Positions 1-10,960 of a stretch of 64,000 nt of DNA are shown one piece after another. The DNA lies in the NCBI GenBank assembly GCA_002786025.1, contig NHNW01000006.1:248001-312000 (forward strand), given 5' to 3'. The position numbers and the translations under genes are program-made. The stretch is from Zasmidium citrigriseum (taxonomy: Eukaryota > Ascomycota > Dothideomycetes > Mycosphaerellales > Mycosphaerellaceae). How positions within the stretch are numbered: the first letter of the stretch is position 1; each line of letters opens with the position of its first letter. The notes below the pieces were generated by a model. It was not told the DNA's origin and searched no databases. It saw nothing but the letters and a program-made list of their open reading frames with translations.

Positions 1-630
1 CAACGACAACGAACTTGCAGGATACGAAGACAAACTGCACGCAAGAAGCCTCACCTGGGCCCATCGATCGGCGACAATCGCTCGAGACTTCCGCGAAACA
101 TATGGCTACAAGATCGTTGCACCGCATGTTATGAACATGGCGGCCGTGGCGAGTCTGATCCTTTTACGTTTGATGAAAGAGCCTTTGCTGGTGACATCGA
201 AATCTCCAAGCTCGAGCGGCGGTAGAACTTCAAATACGGAAATCCAGGAGATGGGAGAAAGCTTCGCGGAATGCTTCAGGTGTCTACTAGGCGCAGGACT
301 ACAAGAGATGCACGCCAGAGGTGTGGCGCGCATGGTCTATTGCACGGCGTTGGAGTTGGGGGTGACGCTTCCGGAGTCTGTTCAGCAGATGAATACTTTG
401 GTGGCGGAGTCTGCATGGCAACCTTCGGACTTGAATCAGGTATGTCTGTCCTACAGTCCCTACGTGAAAGTGCTGACATTGGGCAGTTGAGCTCGACATA
501 CCCGAATTGGGCTACGGTCGATCGCAGCGAGAATAACATGGAGGACATGCTGCGGAAGTGGGAAGATCTGGCTATTCAGGATCCGGCTTCTTTGGCAAAT
601 GCGCAAGCTAATCTTGCCAGCGCCAGCTGA
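1..630 (+). CDS. Fungal Zn2Cys6-type transcription factor, C-terminal part (cut by left edge)
   Basis: The frame is open from base 2 without a start, so the gene begins outside the window. Exons 2..439 and 487..630 join at a codon boundary across a 47-nt GT-AG intron (440..486), giving about 193 residues. The text has the feel of the C-terminal third of the fungal-specific regulator domain: a helical stretch with KIVAPHVMNMAA, then ARGVARMVYCTALELGV, and an acidic tail with NMEDMLRKWEDLA. The zinc cluster is not in the window, so the class is inferred from this tail alone (NirA/Nit4-like regulators have similar ends). Stop TGA at 628-630. What it controls cannot be said. Confidence 0.5.
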
Positions 631-1002
631 AGATGCCGTGTAAGTGCAGAGGAAGATTCGAATCTACCTTTTCCATGTTGGATAGAATGAGGATGATCAT
701 GAGCAAATTGATTTCATGGGACGATAGGTGAATGAAGACATGATCAATCGTTCAGTTCTGCAAGGATTTGCTCGACTGGAGTATGACCGTCTGTATGCAT
801 GTCTTCAATCTCCGACAGTAAACCGCTCCGACACTACAGTCGTTCGATAGGTAGAGGTCATCGTGAGAAGTCAAGGTGAATTCGATATTCTCCAATTTAC
901 GAATCCGAATACGAAAGCGAAGCAAGCTCTCACTCACTCTCACTCACCTCCGTTAACGTACCACTTGCACCTTCCAAGACCAGACACAACCACACACCCA
1001 CC
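631..1002. other. Intergenic, 372 bp
   Basis: No gene seen. It holds the 3' flank of the regulator fragment and the promoter of the EBP-like gene; a short CTCACTCACTCTCACTCACC pyrimidine-rich tract lies about 60 bp before the ATG at 1003, as is common in fungal leaders. Confidence 0.5.
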
Positions 1003-1802
1003 ATGTCGGACGCCGTCCCATCCTTCATCAGCACGACGACAGTCCTCTCCCTCCTCTCGACCGTCCTAATCCTCCTAACCGCCTACCTCGCCTCCCTCCA
1101 ACTCCTCCCACGCAACGCAACCACCAAAACGCGCATCCTCTTCATCTGGCACGCCTTCGACGCCCTAATCCACTTCTTCCTCGAAGGCGGCTACCTCTAC
1201 AACTGCTTCTTCTCCTACACCACCAACACAGCCCTCCGGTCCAACAAAGAACCCCCCTTCGTCTCCGCCTACCTGCCCCCCAACGTCTACTTCCTCGGCC
1301 ACCAAGACCGCATCTACGGCGCCGAGTATGGCACCAACCCTCTCGCAAAACTCTGGATGGAGTACGCCAAAGCCGATAAGAGATGGGGAGGCAGTGATTT
1401 GGGGATCATAAGTTTGGAGTTGCTGACGGTGTTTATTGCGGGGCCGATGGCGGTTTGGATTTGTTGGTGTTTGAGGAAGAGGAGGAGTGATGTTTGGTTT
1501 TGGATGGTTGTGCTTGCTACTGGGGAGTTGTATGGGGGTTTCATGACTTTTGCGCCGGAGTGGTTGAGTGGGAATACGAATTTGGATGGGAGTAATTTTA
1601 TGTATCTTTGGGTGAGTTTGATACCATACCATGGGGTGATGAATGTTGTCGTGCTGACATTGGCTCCTAGATCTATCTGGTCTTCTTCAATGCGGCGCTT
1701 TGGGTTGCGATCCCATTGTGGATCCTGTATGAAGCTTACAACAGGATCACTGGGGCTTTGCAGCATCAGAAGCAGCTTGAGTCTGGCAAAAAGTCGAAGT
1801 AA
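1003..1802 (+). CDS. EBP-family (EXPERA domain) sterol isomerase-like membrane protein
   Basis: Exons 1003..1611 and 1671..1802, intron 59 nt, phase 0; 246 residues. The protein is a small multi-spanning membrane protein with the EBP layout: hydrophobic segment at residues 11-33, then a WHAFDALIHFFLEGGYLYN block with the conserved His and Glu of the emopamil-binding family, a central ELLTVFIAGPMAVWICW span, the ELYGGFMTFAPEW block, and a last span after the intron (IYLVFFNAALWVAIPLW). The family includes 3-beta-hydroxysteroid delta8-delta7 isomerases and EBP-like proteins of unknown substrate in the ER membrane; fungi use Erg2 for this sterol step, so the real substrate is open. The C terminus GKKSK is lysine rich. 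Third codon positions switch from C to G near 1340. Its 3' end faces the transporter gene, 73 bp away. Confidence 0.8.
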
Positions 1803-1875
1803 GGGTGGATGTCTGAATCTAATGCATGGTTCATTGTATCTCTATCAACGCTCATCGGAGAGCGAATATGGCTGT

Positions 1876-3653
1876 CTATACCTCCTCATGATGCGCCGCG
1901 ACGACCTTGCCTTCCCAGCTCTTCTCTTCTGCGATCGAACCTTCAGCGGCCACCGACAATGCGATGCTAGCAGACCTGTGCGCCTCTGTTTCTGCGGCTG
2001 GGCCATCGAAAACCTCTGCAATTTCTTCCAACGACCGCCCTTTCGTTTCTGGGAACAGAAACCAAATTAAAACGATGAATACCACGAGACAGCCGATGTA
2101 CACGAAGTAGAACTTCCACGCCAACTTTTCGAGCGCAATCGGGTTGACGTATTGGTTGAAGAAGCCAGCGCCAAAGACTGTGGTCAGCGTGACGCTGAGC
2201 CCGCGAGTTCGCAGCTTGTACGGCAGGATTTCGACCGGATAGGCGAAGCTGAGAGGAGTGACTATGCCAACAGTTAGCGACGTTCGGAAAAGCAAGCTCA
2301 TTCGAACTTACAGGCAATGTCGTAGAAGCCGAAGAAGATGAAGAGCATGCCAATGACCGCCTTCCCTGCAGCGCGGTCTCCTTTCTCGGCATATACAGCA
2401 GACAGCGCTGTGAGAATGCTGAACGAGAAGAGCATTCCAGTCGCGCTGATCAACCACAAAGGCCTTCGACCGAATCTTTCAGCAGCCATCGCACCGCCCA
2501 GTGCCGCGATAGCGTTCCAGATCTGCAGTCCCAGGTTGATGAGAGCCTGTTGGCTGGAGACCGTGATCCCGACAGACTTGAGGATTGGGGCCAGGTAGTA
2601 TGAAACTATTCTATTGAGAGTAAAGGGCACAAGGTCAGTATATGTCTCAGGCATGCAAGGATATGGCTTCTGCCCTTCAGACTTACCCATTTCCGGCCCA
2701 TTGGATCATGATGCCGACCAGGAAGCAGATGAGAAGTCGATGTCGGTTTCCTGGAGTCGCGAAGAACGTCTTCCACGAGCTGCCGGTAGCAGCCTCCGCT
2801 TCGCGCTCAATGGCCTCGCAGATTTCGTCGAATTCGTATGCGACCAAGGCATCAGTCTCGTCGCCATTGGCGTGAAACTTCGTCAAGACCTTGAATGCTT
2901 GCTCTTTCTTTCCTTTGGCGACCAGGAAGCGAGGAGATTCCGGTATGAGGATCAGGCCGACGACTTGGAGGACCGGGAAGAAGATCTGGCACAGGATTGG
3001 CATTCTCCACGACCAGCTTGACTTGATGTACAAGCCACCGTACGTCGCCGCTGCAGAGACGATGGCTCCCCAGTAGAAAGCTGTTTGGAAGCATGCCGTC
3101 ACTGCTCCTCGACTTCGCGGATGTGCGGTCTCTGTCGTTAACGCTGGTGCTGGGATCAGGATAAAAGCGATGCCGACACCGAGGATCAATTTCGTGGCGA
3201 GGAAGGCGTATGGACCGGTCGTCAACGCCTGAACGATGCTGATGGCTATCATGATTGCCGTTCCTATCGACAGGCAGATCTTTCGGCCCAGCTTGTCACT
3301 GACGTAGCCAGCTGGTACTAAGGCTGCGAGCCCACCCAAGGAGATTGCAGCGATCATGAGGCCGAGAACATTTGTGCTGGAGTCTTGCACGACGTCGGTG
3401 GTGAACTGCGGAATTGCCAAAACTGTGCCATGTCAGCACCTGGTTCGAACGTTTTGGTCATCATTCAGCACTTACGACCATTCATCAAAGACGCATCGAA
3501 TCCATTGGCAGTCGCGGAGGCAAAGGTCAGAAAGATGCCAATATTCAGCCTTCGAAGACCAGGGTCCCGAAACCATTGCTTGTGACAGTTGTTGGGCAGC
3601 GACTTGTACACCTCGTCGCCGCTCCCAGAGTTACCCGCAGGACCTGCAACCAT
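1876..3653 (-). CDS. MFS sugar (hexose/lactose-type) transporter
   Basis: Four exons: 3653..3476, 3422..2687, 2610..2312, 2261..1876; introns of 53, 76 and 50 nt; 532 residues, the usual size for fungal sugar permeases. Signatures of the sugar-porter family are present in order: GYVSDKLGRK in the first cytosolic loop, PESPRFLVAKGK after helix 6, ERFGRRPLW in the loop after helix 8, and the C-terminal PETKGRSLEEIAEVF. The protein should sit in the plasma membrane and take up a sugar or related polyol by proton symport; the substrate cannot be read from sequence. The next gene upstream on the same strand is a Zn2Cys6 regulator, a common pairing for inducible sugar uptake. Start chosen as the ATG at 3653, which precedes the expected cytosolic N terminus. 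Confidence 0.9.
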
Positions 3654-4102
3654 GTTGGCGAAAGACGGTGGTATAGTTCAAAGGCCTTCAAAGATTGGTA
3701 TCCACTTGGCGCTTTTGAGTTCGTGGCGTTGGCGATGGCGCAAACATAACATCGCTGGGGATGTGGTGTTGACTTATACCCCAGGGATGACGACTGCATT
3801 GAGTTCTGGAGTACAGTCCCCACGGCACGATCTCCACGCACTTGTGGTGCTAAGGATTCGATTCCAGCGAGTATTCTGGCGAAGAGTGGCATGTGATTGG
3901 TCGTTCTGCAAAGATTCACCGACATCGCCGCCGAATGCCGCCATTTTGCGCTAGTGTCTTGTTGGGTTCGAGCGATAGACCTGCGCATGCACATTGCCTC
4001 CTATACACGCTGCTGGTACAGCGAGCGTTTCGGCTATCGGATGTCGATTGCTGAGAAATGTGAAGGGACATAGCTTCTCCCGGGAGACCGCTTGCTACGC
4101 AT
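3654..4102. other. Intergenic, 449 bp
   Basis: Promoter of the sugar transporter and 3' flank of the regulator gene. Open frames on both strands here resemble no family and I do not support a gene. Confidence 0.5.
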
Positions 4103-6005
4103 TCACCTACGACCCGACGTTGGAACCGCGATCGACTGTCGTCTGGAGGTCTCTCGACTTCCACGATCATCTCGCAATAACTCGACCCCAGCAAGGCTAC
4201 GATACTTCTTCGGCTCCGACTCGCCCCCCATCTTCTTCTCCAGCGTGCGGACGTAGATCTGGCGAGAGCTGGGCGACGCCGACAGGCTTAGGAGCAAATA
4301 CCGCAAGTTCTCGTGGTGCTCGATGGCGTGTGCGGTCCTCGAGAAGGTCAGGGTATCGAGCAAGGAGTATGCGATTTCGAACTCTTTCTCGAACTGGATG
4401 GCGATGTCAGCACGAATCTGGGACGTTTTTGATCTCGAGGCAACTTACAATTCCAAGGCCATGAACTTGTATGGCGATAGGTGGCAAACTCTTCACAATG
4501 TCGCACAGAGACGATGCTATCACCAATGGATATTCGTATGAGAAAGCTGGGTGTGTGTTCGATGCCGAGATCAACCCTTTCTTCAGCGCAGCCTGCCAAA
4601 ACACCAGCCTGAGCCACTGCTGAGTGATGAGGACATCTGCTCGCTGAATATCGGACACGCCTTGTAGATCCATTGGCACTGAAAGATGATCCTGAAGTGC
4701 AGCCAGCTCTGGATACCCCTTGTCAATCGATGCTACACGGGCTGGCTCGTTCCACAGCTTGACGAAGTTGAAATCCAGCGTGGAGAACAGACTGTACAGA
4801 CTTTGCAGACCAGAGGCAATCAATGGCTCCTCGTCTGCACATGAGGCATGTGGGAGCTCCGGGATGTTGAGCATGCTAACGGGAAAGTCATCCAACACGC
4901 AAGCCCCTCGCTCGGTGATGAACAGCAGCGCATATGTTCGTTGTCGTCTGAGCCGCTCGTCATAGCTCAGAGAGACATCTTGACCGGCCTGCTCCAGCCC
5001 TGCAGCAAAAGAGAGAGTTATGGCTTCACGGACGTGGAACCAGCTGGCTTTGCGGCACTTCAACTCGAACAAGGCTATCCCGACGAAGAGCGATGTTAGA
5101 ACATCTTCGAACGTGGCGGATTCGACAAGGTCCATGTCGAGTCGTGTTTCGAGACACTTCCTGATGAAATGCCGACTCGTCGTGGCCCGCTGCTCGGAGC
5201 TCAGGCCTGGCCAACTATCGACATGCATGACTGTCAAGGCACACATCGACCACACCATACAAGACTCTGACTTCGTCGCAGATGGCGGATCTTCCATCAG
5301 CTTTTGAATCCGCCCTCGTTCCAGAAGTGGGTAGATGGGATACATATGCGTGAAGAAGAGCTCTACACTCCTCTGCGCCAATTCATTGGCCTCAAAAGTC
5401 GTCGAAGTGTGGTGTGGCGTTGGCAGTGACACAGCTGTCAGATGGGAGAGCGGCGATGCGAATGCCTCTGCCGCCGACGGAGTGTTTACAACAGAATTGC
5501 TGTGTGTGCCAGGGACCGGCGGCCATGGCTGGTCCAGCTGTGGTAAGGGCCAGTTCGAGGAGGACAGAACATTCTGGGCGAAGTCGTCGAAGGAGAAATA
5601 GCTGTCATCGATGCCGGTCGGTGAGGTATCCCACTCGCCAGTCGCTGCAGTTGCAGGCGATAGAAGAGCTTCGAGTCCAGCAGGCGTCGCAGGAGCAAGA
5701 GGTGTCAATTGCGTTGCTGGAGGACCACTTGGTGTCGACATCGATGCCTCCGCATAGCCTTGCGTCCTCCTTAACTGTTCAACAACGGAACCCCGTCCTC
5801 TCTTTGGTCCTCGCTTCTTGCGTATAGAGGCGTAGGTGCACGCCAGATCCGTGTTCCTGCATCTCTCGCAAGGCGATGCATAGTCGCAGCGAACCTTTCG
5901 CTTTCGGCATTGATCGCAGGGTATCGGCGCTTTCTTGCGTTCTTTGGGCTGTTCCATCTGACGGTCGGCGAAATTCTGATGAAGTTTGAGCGATGAGAGC
6001 TGCAT
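4103..6005 (-). CDS. Zn2Cys6 transcription factor with fungal-specific domain, sugar-regulator type
   Basis: Exons 6005..4449 and 4393..4103, intron 55 nt at a codon boundary; 615 residues. The zinc cluster is at residues 30-56 with spacing CX2CX6CX5CX2CX6C (CDQCRKRKVRC ... CERCRNTDLAC), followed by the basic linker KKRGPKRGRGSVVEQLR. A Ser/Thr/Pro-rich linker follows, then the fungal transcription-factor domain from about residue 205 (ELAQRSVELFFTHMYPIYPLLER) with the WSMCALTVMHVDSW and YALLFITERGACVLDDFP helices typical of AmyR/XlnR-like and quinate-type regulators. The ATG at 6005 was taken because the frame upstream has no protein-like content; an inner ATG at 5957 is possible. The sugar transporter directly downstream on the same strand is the obvious candidate target. 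Inference only. Confidence 0.88.
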
Positions 6006-6739
6006 GACCCCTCTCACTCTTTGCTTTCGGCAATGGAAGGTGTCGATTTGGGAATGGTGGGTAGGGAATCGGGCCGGTGGAAAGTTTGTTTGGTCACGGT
6101 ACGGGATACATCTCTGCCACACTTCTTGCCTGTCCGTATAGGCTATACTGGTGAACACGATCGTAGAAGCTGGTGCCGTTCTATCGACTATTTTCGGGCG
6201 ATCCACTGTCGGCAATGCCCATGGAATTCAAGACGGTTGCAATCTCCCCGGATAACAAACATCGATATCAATGCCGTGGCATGTCTGCCACTTCTTGGAG
6301 AAGACCTGGGGTTTGGCGATATGATCCAATTTCAGGAGGTAATGACGGCTCTGTATGTTGCTCTTCGATTAAGGCACGAATCTGACATCAGAATCCCTAC
6401 AGAGGGAGGACATGATTGTGACAATCTCATTGTGAACAATCCTGCTCTCCACGACCTACCCAGCATTGCCTGGGCGCTTCGTTAAATCGAACACGATCTG
6501 AAGGCATCTCTGCTATCGTATTCCCAGACATTCAATCCACACTCGGCGTACTCGTACAAGTTCGCTTGGCTGATCTGCAGTCAAGCACCGTGCGTGACAT
6601 CACTGAGTGGATCGATCTTGTCTGGGACCGCCATCAAGACCATACATACGGGTTGGTAAGAACAGATCCGTCGTCTGGAAGTCCACTCTTTGGTGCTGTA
6701 ACATCACTTGTTCAAACTCGGTCAGCATACAACGGGAAG
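6006..6739. promoter_or_regulatory. Divergent promoter region, regulator / RidA gene (734 bp)
   Basis: No supported gene. Transcription leaves to the left (Zn2Cys6 regulator) and to the right (RidA-fold protein), so shared control sites would lie here; I could not assign a specific binding motif. Confidence 0.45.
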
Positions 6740-7323
6740 ATGAAGTTCTTCACAGCCACAGCACCGCTGCTGTTCGCCTTGGCCACAGCGAAGACAGATC
6801 ACAATCCATCATCGAAGAGCTCACCGCGACATGAATCTACACTCGAGGCGAACTATACGTCTCCTTTGGGCGTCCAATATATCAATCCGGCGACCAGCTA
6901 CGACGTCACAGGGCCATACAGCCTTCTCTCCATCGCCGGTCCAACGCTCTACATCGCAGGCGTTCGCGGCATTTATCCTTCCAACAACTCGCTCGCAGAG
7001 GTCGGATATCAAAGAGTCAAGCTCGCGTTTGACAACATGGCATTCTTGGCCAGGGAGGCAGGGAGTGAACTGGTCAGTCACCGCTGTATCGTCAAACGAG
7101 TGGACACTCTATTGACTGTAGACAGACCTCCTGCGTACGATTAGTCGTCTACGCGTCCGACATGTATCGATACCGTCCGGTCGTAAATCAGGTTCAGCAG
7201 GAACTGTGGGCTGAGCTGAATTCCACTGGCAAGGTCCTCTTCCCGCCAAGGACGATTATCGAAGCGCAGAGATTGAATGATGACGATATTATGGAGGTCG
7301 AGGGGACATTTTGGCTAGGTTGA
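6740..7323 (+). CDS. RidA/YjgF-fold protein with N-terminal signal peptide
   Basis: Exons 6740..7072 and 7126..7323, intron 53 nt, phase 0; 176 residues. Residues 1-18 (MKFFTATAPLLFALATAK) form a secretion signal, unusual for this family, which is normally a bare 130-residue cytosolic or mitochondrial imine deaminase. The mature part has the RidA pattern: GPYSLLSIAGPTLYIAG in place of the GPYSQA segment, VGYQRVKLAFDNMAFLARE for the long helix, TSCVRLVVYASDM, and the closing PPRTIIEAQRLNDDDIMEVEGTF with the conserved Arg and Glu of the active site. Genuine RidA proteins hydrolyse reactive enamines/imines. The stop lies 14 bp from the stop of the convergent deacetylase gene. An in-frame extension upstream exists but would bury the signal peptide. 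Confidence 0.8.
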
Positions 7324-7337
7324 GTATATCGACAGGC

Positions 7338-8487
7338 TTACATAGCGATACCTGCATCAACGCCTCCTTCAACTTCGACACCCGGCATCCGTCCTTCGAG
7401 GAACTCTTTGGCCATGTCACACATGGGCATCCATTCGACGCCTTCGTGGCTGTTGATGTATTCGATGATTCTGACATAAAGTCAGCCTTGAGATCTTGTA
7501 TTGACTTTGGTCCTAAAATGCTTACCTCTCATGCATCAAAACATTCTGCGGCTTTCCACTGACTTGCGGATGAATACTCATAGGAAAGATAAACGTATCA
7601 TACTCCCGATAGGCGAAGTCGAACTGTTCCGACCATAGCCTCTCGACGACATGTGGGTCGACGAAGCCTTGGGCTCCCGGTCGGCCTGGGATGGGCTGGA
7701 GGGGAGGCCAGTCGTCGAGATGCCTTCGCTTCATCAGCGTTCTGCCAAGTTTGACGGACACGGATAGATTCACCAACTCGCTGGTATCTCGACGACTCTA
7801 CTTGGCTTCAGCTTCGTCATAGGCGTCATCCAAGCGTCTGCTGAGTTCTTGATGTTTGTTTCGATCCAGCTTTCTGAGCTATCTGGTGCGAAGTAGGGTT
7901 GGAGGTCGTGGTGCATGAAGGAGTGGTCGTATCTGAAGATGTCAGTGGTTCGCGTGTCAACTGTTGAGCTGTGCACATGTGGTGACCTTACAAGATTCCT
8001 GCCTGCTCCAATTGAGGGATCAACTCCTTCGACGTCGACCACGCCGGAGCTGTATAGCCAAGAGGCTTCTTGCCGCAGAAATTGGTCAAGACATCAATCG
8101 ACTTCGTAAGAACATCTTGCTGCTGATCTGCCGAAAGCTGAGAGACGTATTCGTGTGTATACCCGTGTAGAGCTAGTTCGTGGCCTGCGTCTCGGACTTT
8201 GGCGAGTTGACTAGGGAAAGATTCGATGCTGTGGGCTGGTGTGAAGAATGTCGCCTGCTCGAGACACCGTCAGCAGTCGCGAAGCTTTCTAAGTCTCATT
8301 AGGACGAGCTGACTTTGATGTTGTACTTGTCGTATAGTTTCAGAAGACGATCGATGCCGACGGTTGCTCCGAAGACCCCTCTTGATACATTTGTTGGGTT
8401 CTGTGGCGAGCCGTCACAGGTGTTGATCCAGTTTGCTACGGCGTCGACATCGATACCATACCCGACAAGTACTCGCTTTGGGGCCAT
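7338..8487 (-). CDS. Polysaccharide deacetylase / PuuE-like (NodB-fold) enzyme, apparent frameshift in exon 2
   Basis: Five exons: 8487..8314, 8255..7992, 7932..7774, 7723..7526, 7470..7338; introns 58, 59, 50 and 55 nt. Read this way the protein is about 308 residues and follows the cytosolic NodB-fold group that includes HP310-type peptidoglycan deacetylase and allantoinase PuuE: VLVGYGIDVDAVANWI (the first metal-site Asp), ATFFTPAHSIESFP, HELALHGYTHE (the H-x3-H metal motif), GYTAPAW, VVEIPASW, LDDWPP and FIFPMSIHPQVSGKP. Exon 2 carries one base too many: the frame of ATFFTPAHSIES ends in TAG just after the C/T run near 8219-8224, while SQLAKVRDAGHE continues in the next frame. The summed exon length is 928, one more than 3 x 309. 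Either an assembly error or a recent null allele. Substrate unknown. Confidence 0.75.
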
Positions 8488-8758
8488 TGTCCAAATTTCT
8501 TGGGTATGTTGATGTTGATGGTGATGTAACGCGGAAGATACTACTATCATCACTGAAAGGCCCCGCTTGTCGATCGGCGTGCTTGCCCGGCGGCGAAGGA
8601 AGATATCGAAATCGGCATGTCGTGTTCTCTGTATCGTCTTGACTTCGTCATTCGTACAATCTATACTACATCTAGTCTCAGCGTCGTCCACATTGTACTG
8701 TAACCTCCCAAGCCGTGTTCAATCCCAAACGCCCTACAAACATCAAGGCAGCTTCCTC

Positions 8759-9907
8759 TTACGGCCGCCAGCTCTCCAAATCAAGACCACAGATATCCAT
8801 TCGCTTCTGTGCGAATCTCCCATACAAGTCAGTCCAGACCCAGTCCGCATCTTTGTTCTTCGGCCGTGCAGCGACCTTGTCAGGCCAAGGCACTTCGTAC
8901 TCTGGTCCTGGCAGCTTCGGATCTGAGAATCGAATGTACGCGACGTCTGACAAGAATGCCGTTTGGTTGAACTTGTGACCGACGTCGTGTAGTGTACCGA
9001 CTGAGCGAATCAATGCACTCTTCTCATCCGAGGATGCGAGGAGTACCGGGTCGCTGAACATGGTCGAGAGGTACGTGTCGTTGAATGCCGACATTTCTGG
9101 AGTCGCAAGTCGCTTCTTAAGCTCGGCGTAGGTCGACTTTGATGGTTGGAGAAGAAACATGTCTTCTGAGTGCACGCCGTCGTTCTGATGCGTATCGTGC
9201 AGCATCACAAATGATGCAGACTCCGTGAATCCAAGGATCGCGTCTAAAGGCTCAGAGTCGAGAAGCAAGCCAGGCGTCTCCACCGCCATGAGGCGATCAA
9301 AGTCACTTTGCAGAGCGTATGCACTTGCGAGTGAGTAAGTTTCCTGCTCGCCCTGCTTTATCACGGGCTCAACAGGATGTAGTTCCACATGATATCGCTT
9401 TGCCGCGAGTTTCAATAGTCGCCTCGTGCTAGCCAGGTACGGGTCCGCGTAGGTCTCGGCTTTCTTCTCCTCTGCCCACGCTTTCGGGAACAGCAATACT
9501 CGTCGTGCCGGGGACTTCTGGATGTGTAGCTCTGCAAGCAGCATGATCGCGTTGCACACATCGTGGTGGTCGCTCACGAGCTGTACATGGGCCAGTCTTC
9601 GCCAGTTGATGTTCGCGCCAGCGCTGTGTACATCCCGGTCGAGATCTGCGTATGCCACTCGGGCTCCATTCTTTCCAAATAATCTCGATGACTGAAGTTC
9701 CTGCTGTATCGGTTGCTGCTCGTCCGAACTGCCCAGTGATGATGGTGCTTGCGGTATTCGAGGCTGTATGGCGACTTTGAGGCCTTGCACTGTCTGTTGC
9801 TGGATCACATAGCCGGAGAGGAACAGCAAGGCGGTGAAGACGAAGACCACCGCCGAGGATACCACGACCGAGACTTGCGACTGTGATAGCAATATTCTCG
9901 AAGGCAT
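8759..9907 (-). CDS. Type II membrane glycosyltransferase-like protein (GT8-like)
   Basis: Single exon, 382 residues from the ATG at 9907; the frame is open 13 codons further but without ATG. Residues 10-36 are one membrane anchor (VSVVVSSAVVFVFTALLFLSGYV), followed by a short stem, giving the Golgi type II layout. The luminal part reads like a GT-A nucleotide-sugar transferase of the fungal GT8-like group: AHVQLVSDHHDVCNAIMLLAEL at its start, a DFDRLMAVETPGLLLDSEPLD segment where the family has its DxD metal site (here DSE), and AYIRFSDPKLPGPEYEVPWP near the end. The degenerate DxD makes catalysis uncertain. Divergent from Prp38 with 228 bp between the two starts. Confidence 0.55.
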   Translation of the reverse strand: MPSRILLSQSQVSVVVSSAVVFVFTALLFLSGYVIQQQTVQGLKVAIQPRIPQAPSSLGSSDEQQPIQQELQSSRLFGKNGARVAYADLDRDVHSAGANINWRRLAHVQLVSDHHDVCNAIMLLAELHIQKSPARRVLLFPKAWAEEKKAETYADPYLASTRRLLKLAAKRYHVELHPVEPVIKQGEQETYSLASAYALQSDFDRLMAVETPGLLLDSEPLDAILGFTESASFVMLHDTHQNDGVHSEDMFLLQPSKSTYAELKKRLATPEMSAFNDTYLSTMFSDPVLLASSDEKSALIRSVGTLHDVGHKFNQTAFLSDVAYIRFSDPKLPGPEYEVPWPDKVAARPKNKDADWVWTDLYGRFAQKRMDICGLDLESWRP

Positions 9908-10135
9908 GCTGGGGTTATAAGGCTGCGGTGCAATGCTGTCTCTCAATCTGAGGCGATGTTGATTCTCGGCTGATAAGGCCGATAAGCGGTCTGCCCAGCA
10001 ACTATCGATAAGCTGGATGACTCAGCACTTCTGCTCTTTCCTTCGCGAACTTGATCTCGCGACATCGCCTCGCAACATCTCAACACACTCACTTCCACCA
10101 CTCATTTCGGATTTATCGTCGAAATCGTCCACAAT

Positions 10136-10939
10136 ATGGCCCATCAGGCGGACGCGAAGCGCGCATTGGACGAGCGCGGATACCAAGGAGTCCTCATCCG
10201 CGGCGACAACCCCCTCAAGCTCTTCGAGAAGGCCGTGCGCGATCGAATCGTCGACTCCTACTACTGGAAAGAGCAATGCTTCGGACTGAATGCAGCGACG
10301 TATGTATAATTGGCGGATTTGGTTTGTATCACTGCTCGAGACTCATGCTAACCTGCTGTTCTGTTTAGACTACTAGACCGAGCCGTGGAATTGTCATTCA
10401 TTGGCGGCACGTATGGACTCGCACAGAAACCCACTCCATTCTTGTGCTTGGCTTTTAAACTGCTGCAGCTCACTCCCGACCGCGAGATCATCATGTTCTA
10501 CCTGGAGAAAGCTGGAGAAGAGTTCAAGTACCTGCGCGCCCTGGCCGCGTTTTACATTCGCCTGGCCTGGGAGAAAGACGAGGAAGTCTACACAACCCTG
10601 GAGCCCTACCTGGCTGATTTTAGGAAACTGAAGAGGAGGAACAGGGAAGCCTGGACACTGACACACATGGACGAGTTCATTGATGACTTGCTAACGAAGC
10701 AAAGAGTGTGTGCGACTACGTTGCCCCACATCAATCCAAGGACGTTCCTGGAAGACGAAGGTCGTTTAGAGGAGCGTGTCAGTCCCCTGGGTGAAGAGCT
10801 GGACGAACTGGATCAAGATGAAGAGGAGCAAGAGGGCAGCGAGGGAGAAGTCGAGGAGGTGCAAATGAATGGCAATGGGGGCCACGAATCAGATCGTGGA
10901 CACGATGAAGATGACGATGAGATGAGGGACGCGGATTGA
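10136..10939 (+). CDS. prp38: Pre-mRNA-splicing factor Prp38
   Basis: Exons 10136..10299 and 10369..10939, intron 69 nt with a clear ATGCTAACC branch site 12 nt before the acceptor; 244 residues. The PRP38 domain fills residues 1-165: GVLIRGDNPLKLFEKAVRDRI, SYYWKEQCFGLNAATLLDRAVEL, FIGGTYGLAQKPTPFLCLAFKLLQ, FKYLRALAAFYIRLAW and YEPLL-type segment TLEPYLADFRKLKRRN. Prp38 is a U4/U6.U5 tri-snRNP component needed for spliceosome activation. The tail is highly acidic (EELDELDQDEEEQEGSEGEVEEV and a DEDDDEMRDAD end) as in other filamentous ascomycetes. Stop is 21 bp from the stop of the convergent hydrolase gene. Confidence 0.95.
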
Positions 10940-10960
10940 AAGGTGGCGACACAGACACAT

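Noticed and set aside
1142..1766. Antisense open frames over the EBP-like gene, Gly/Arg- or Pro-rich
   Set aside because: They mirror the C-rich codons of the real gene and have no independent motifs.
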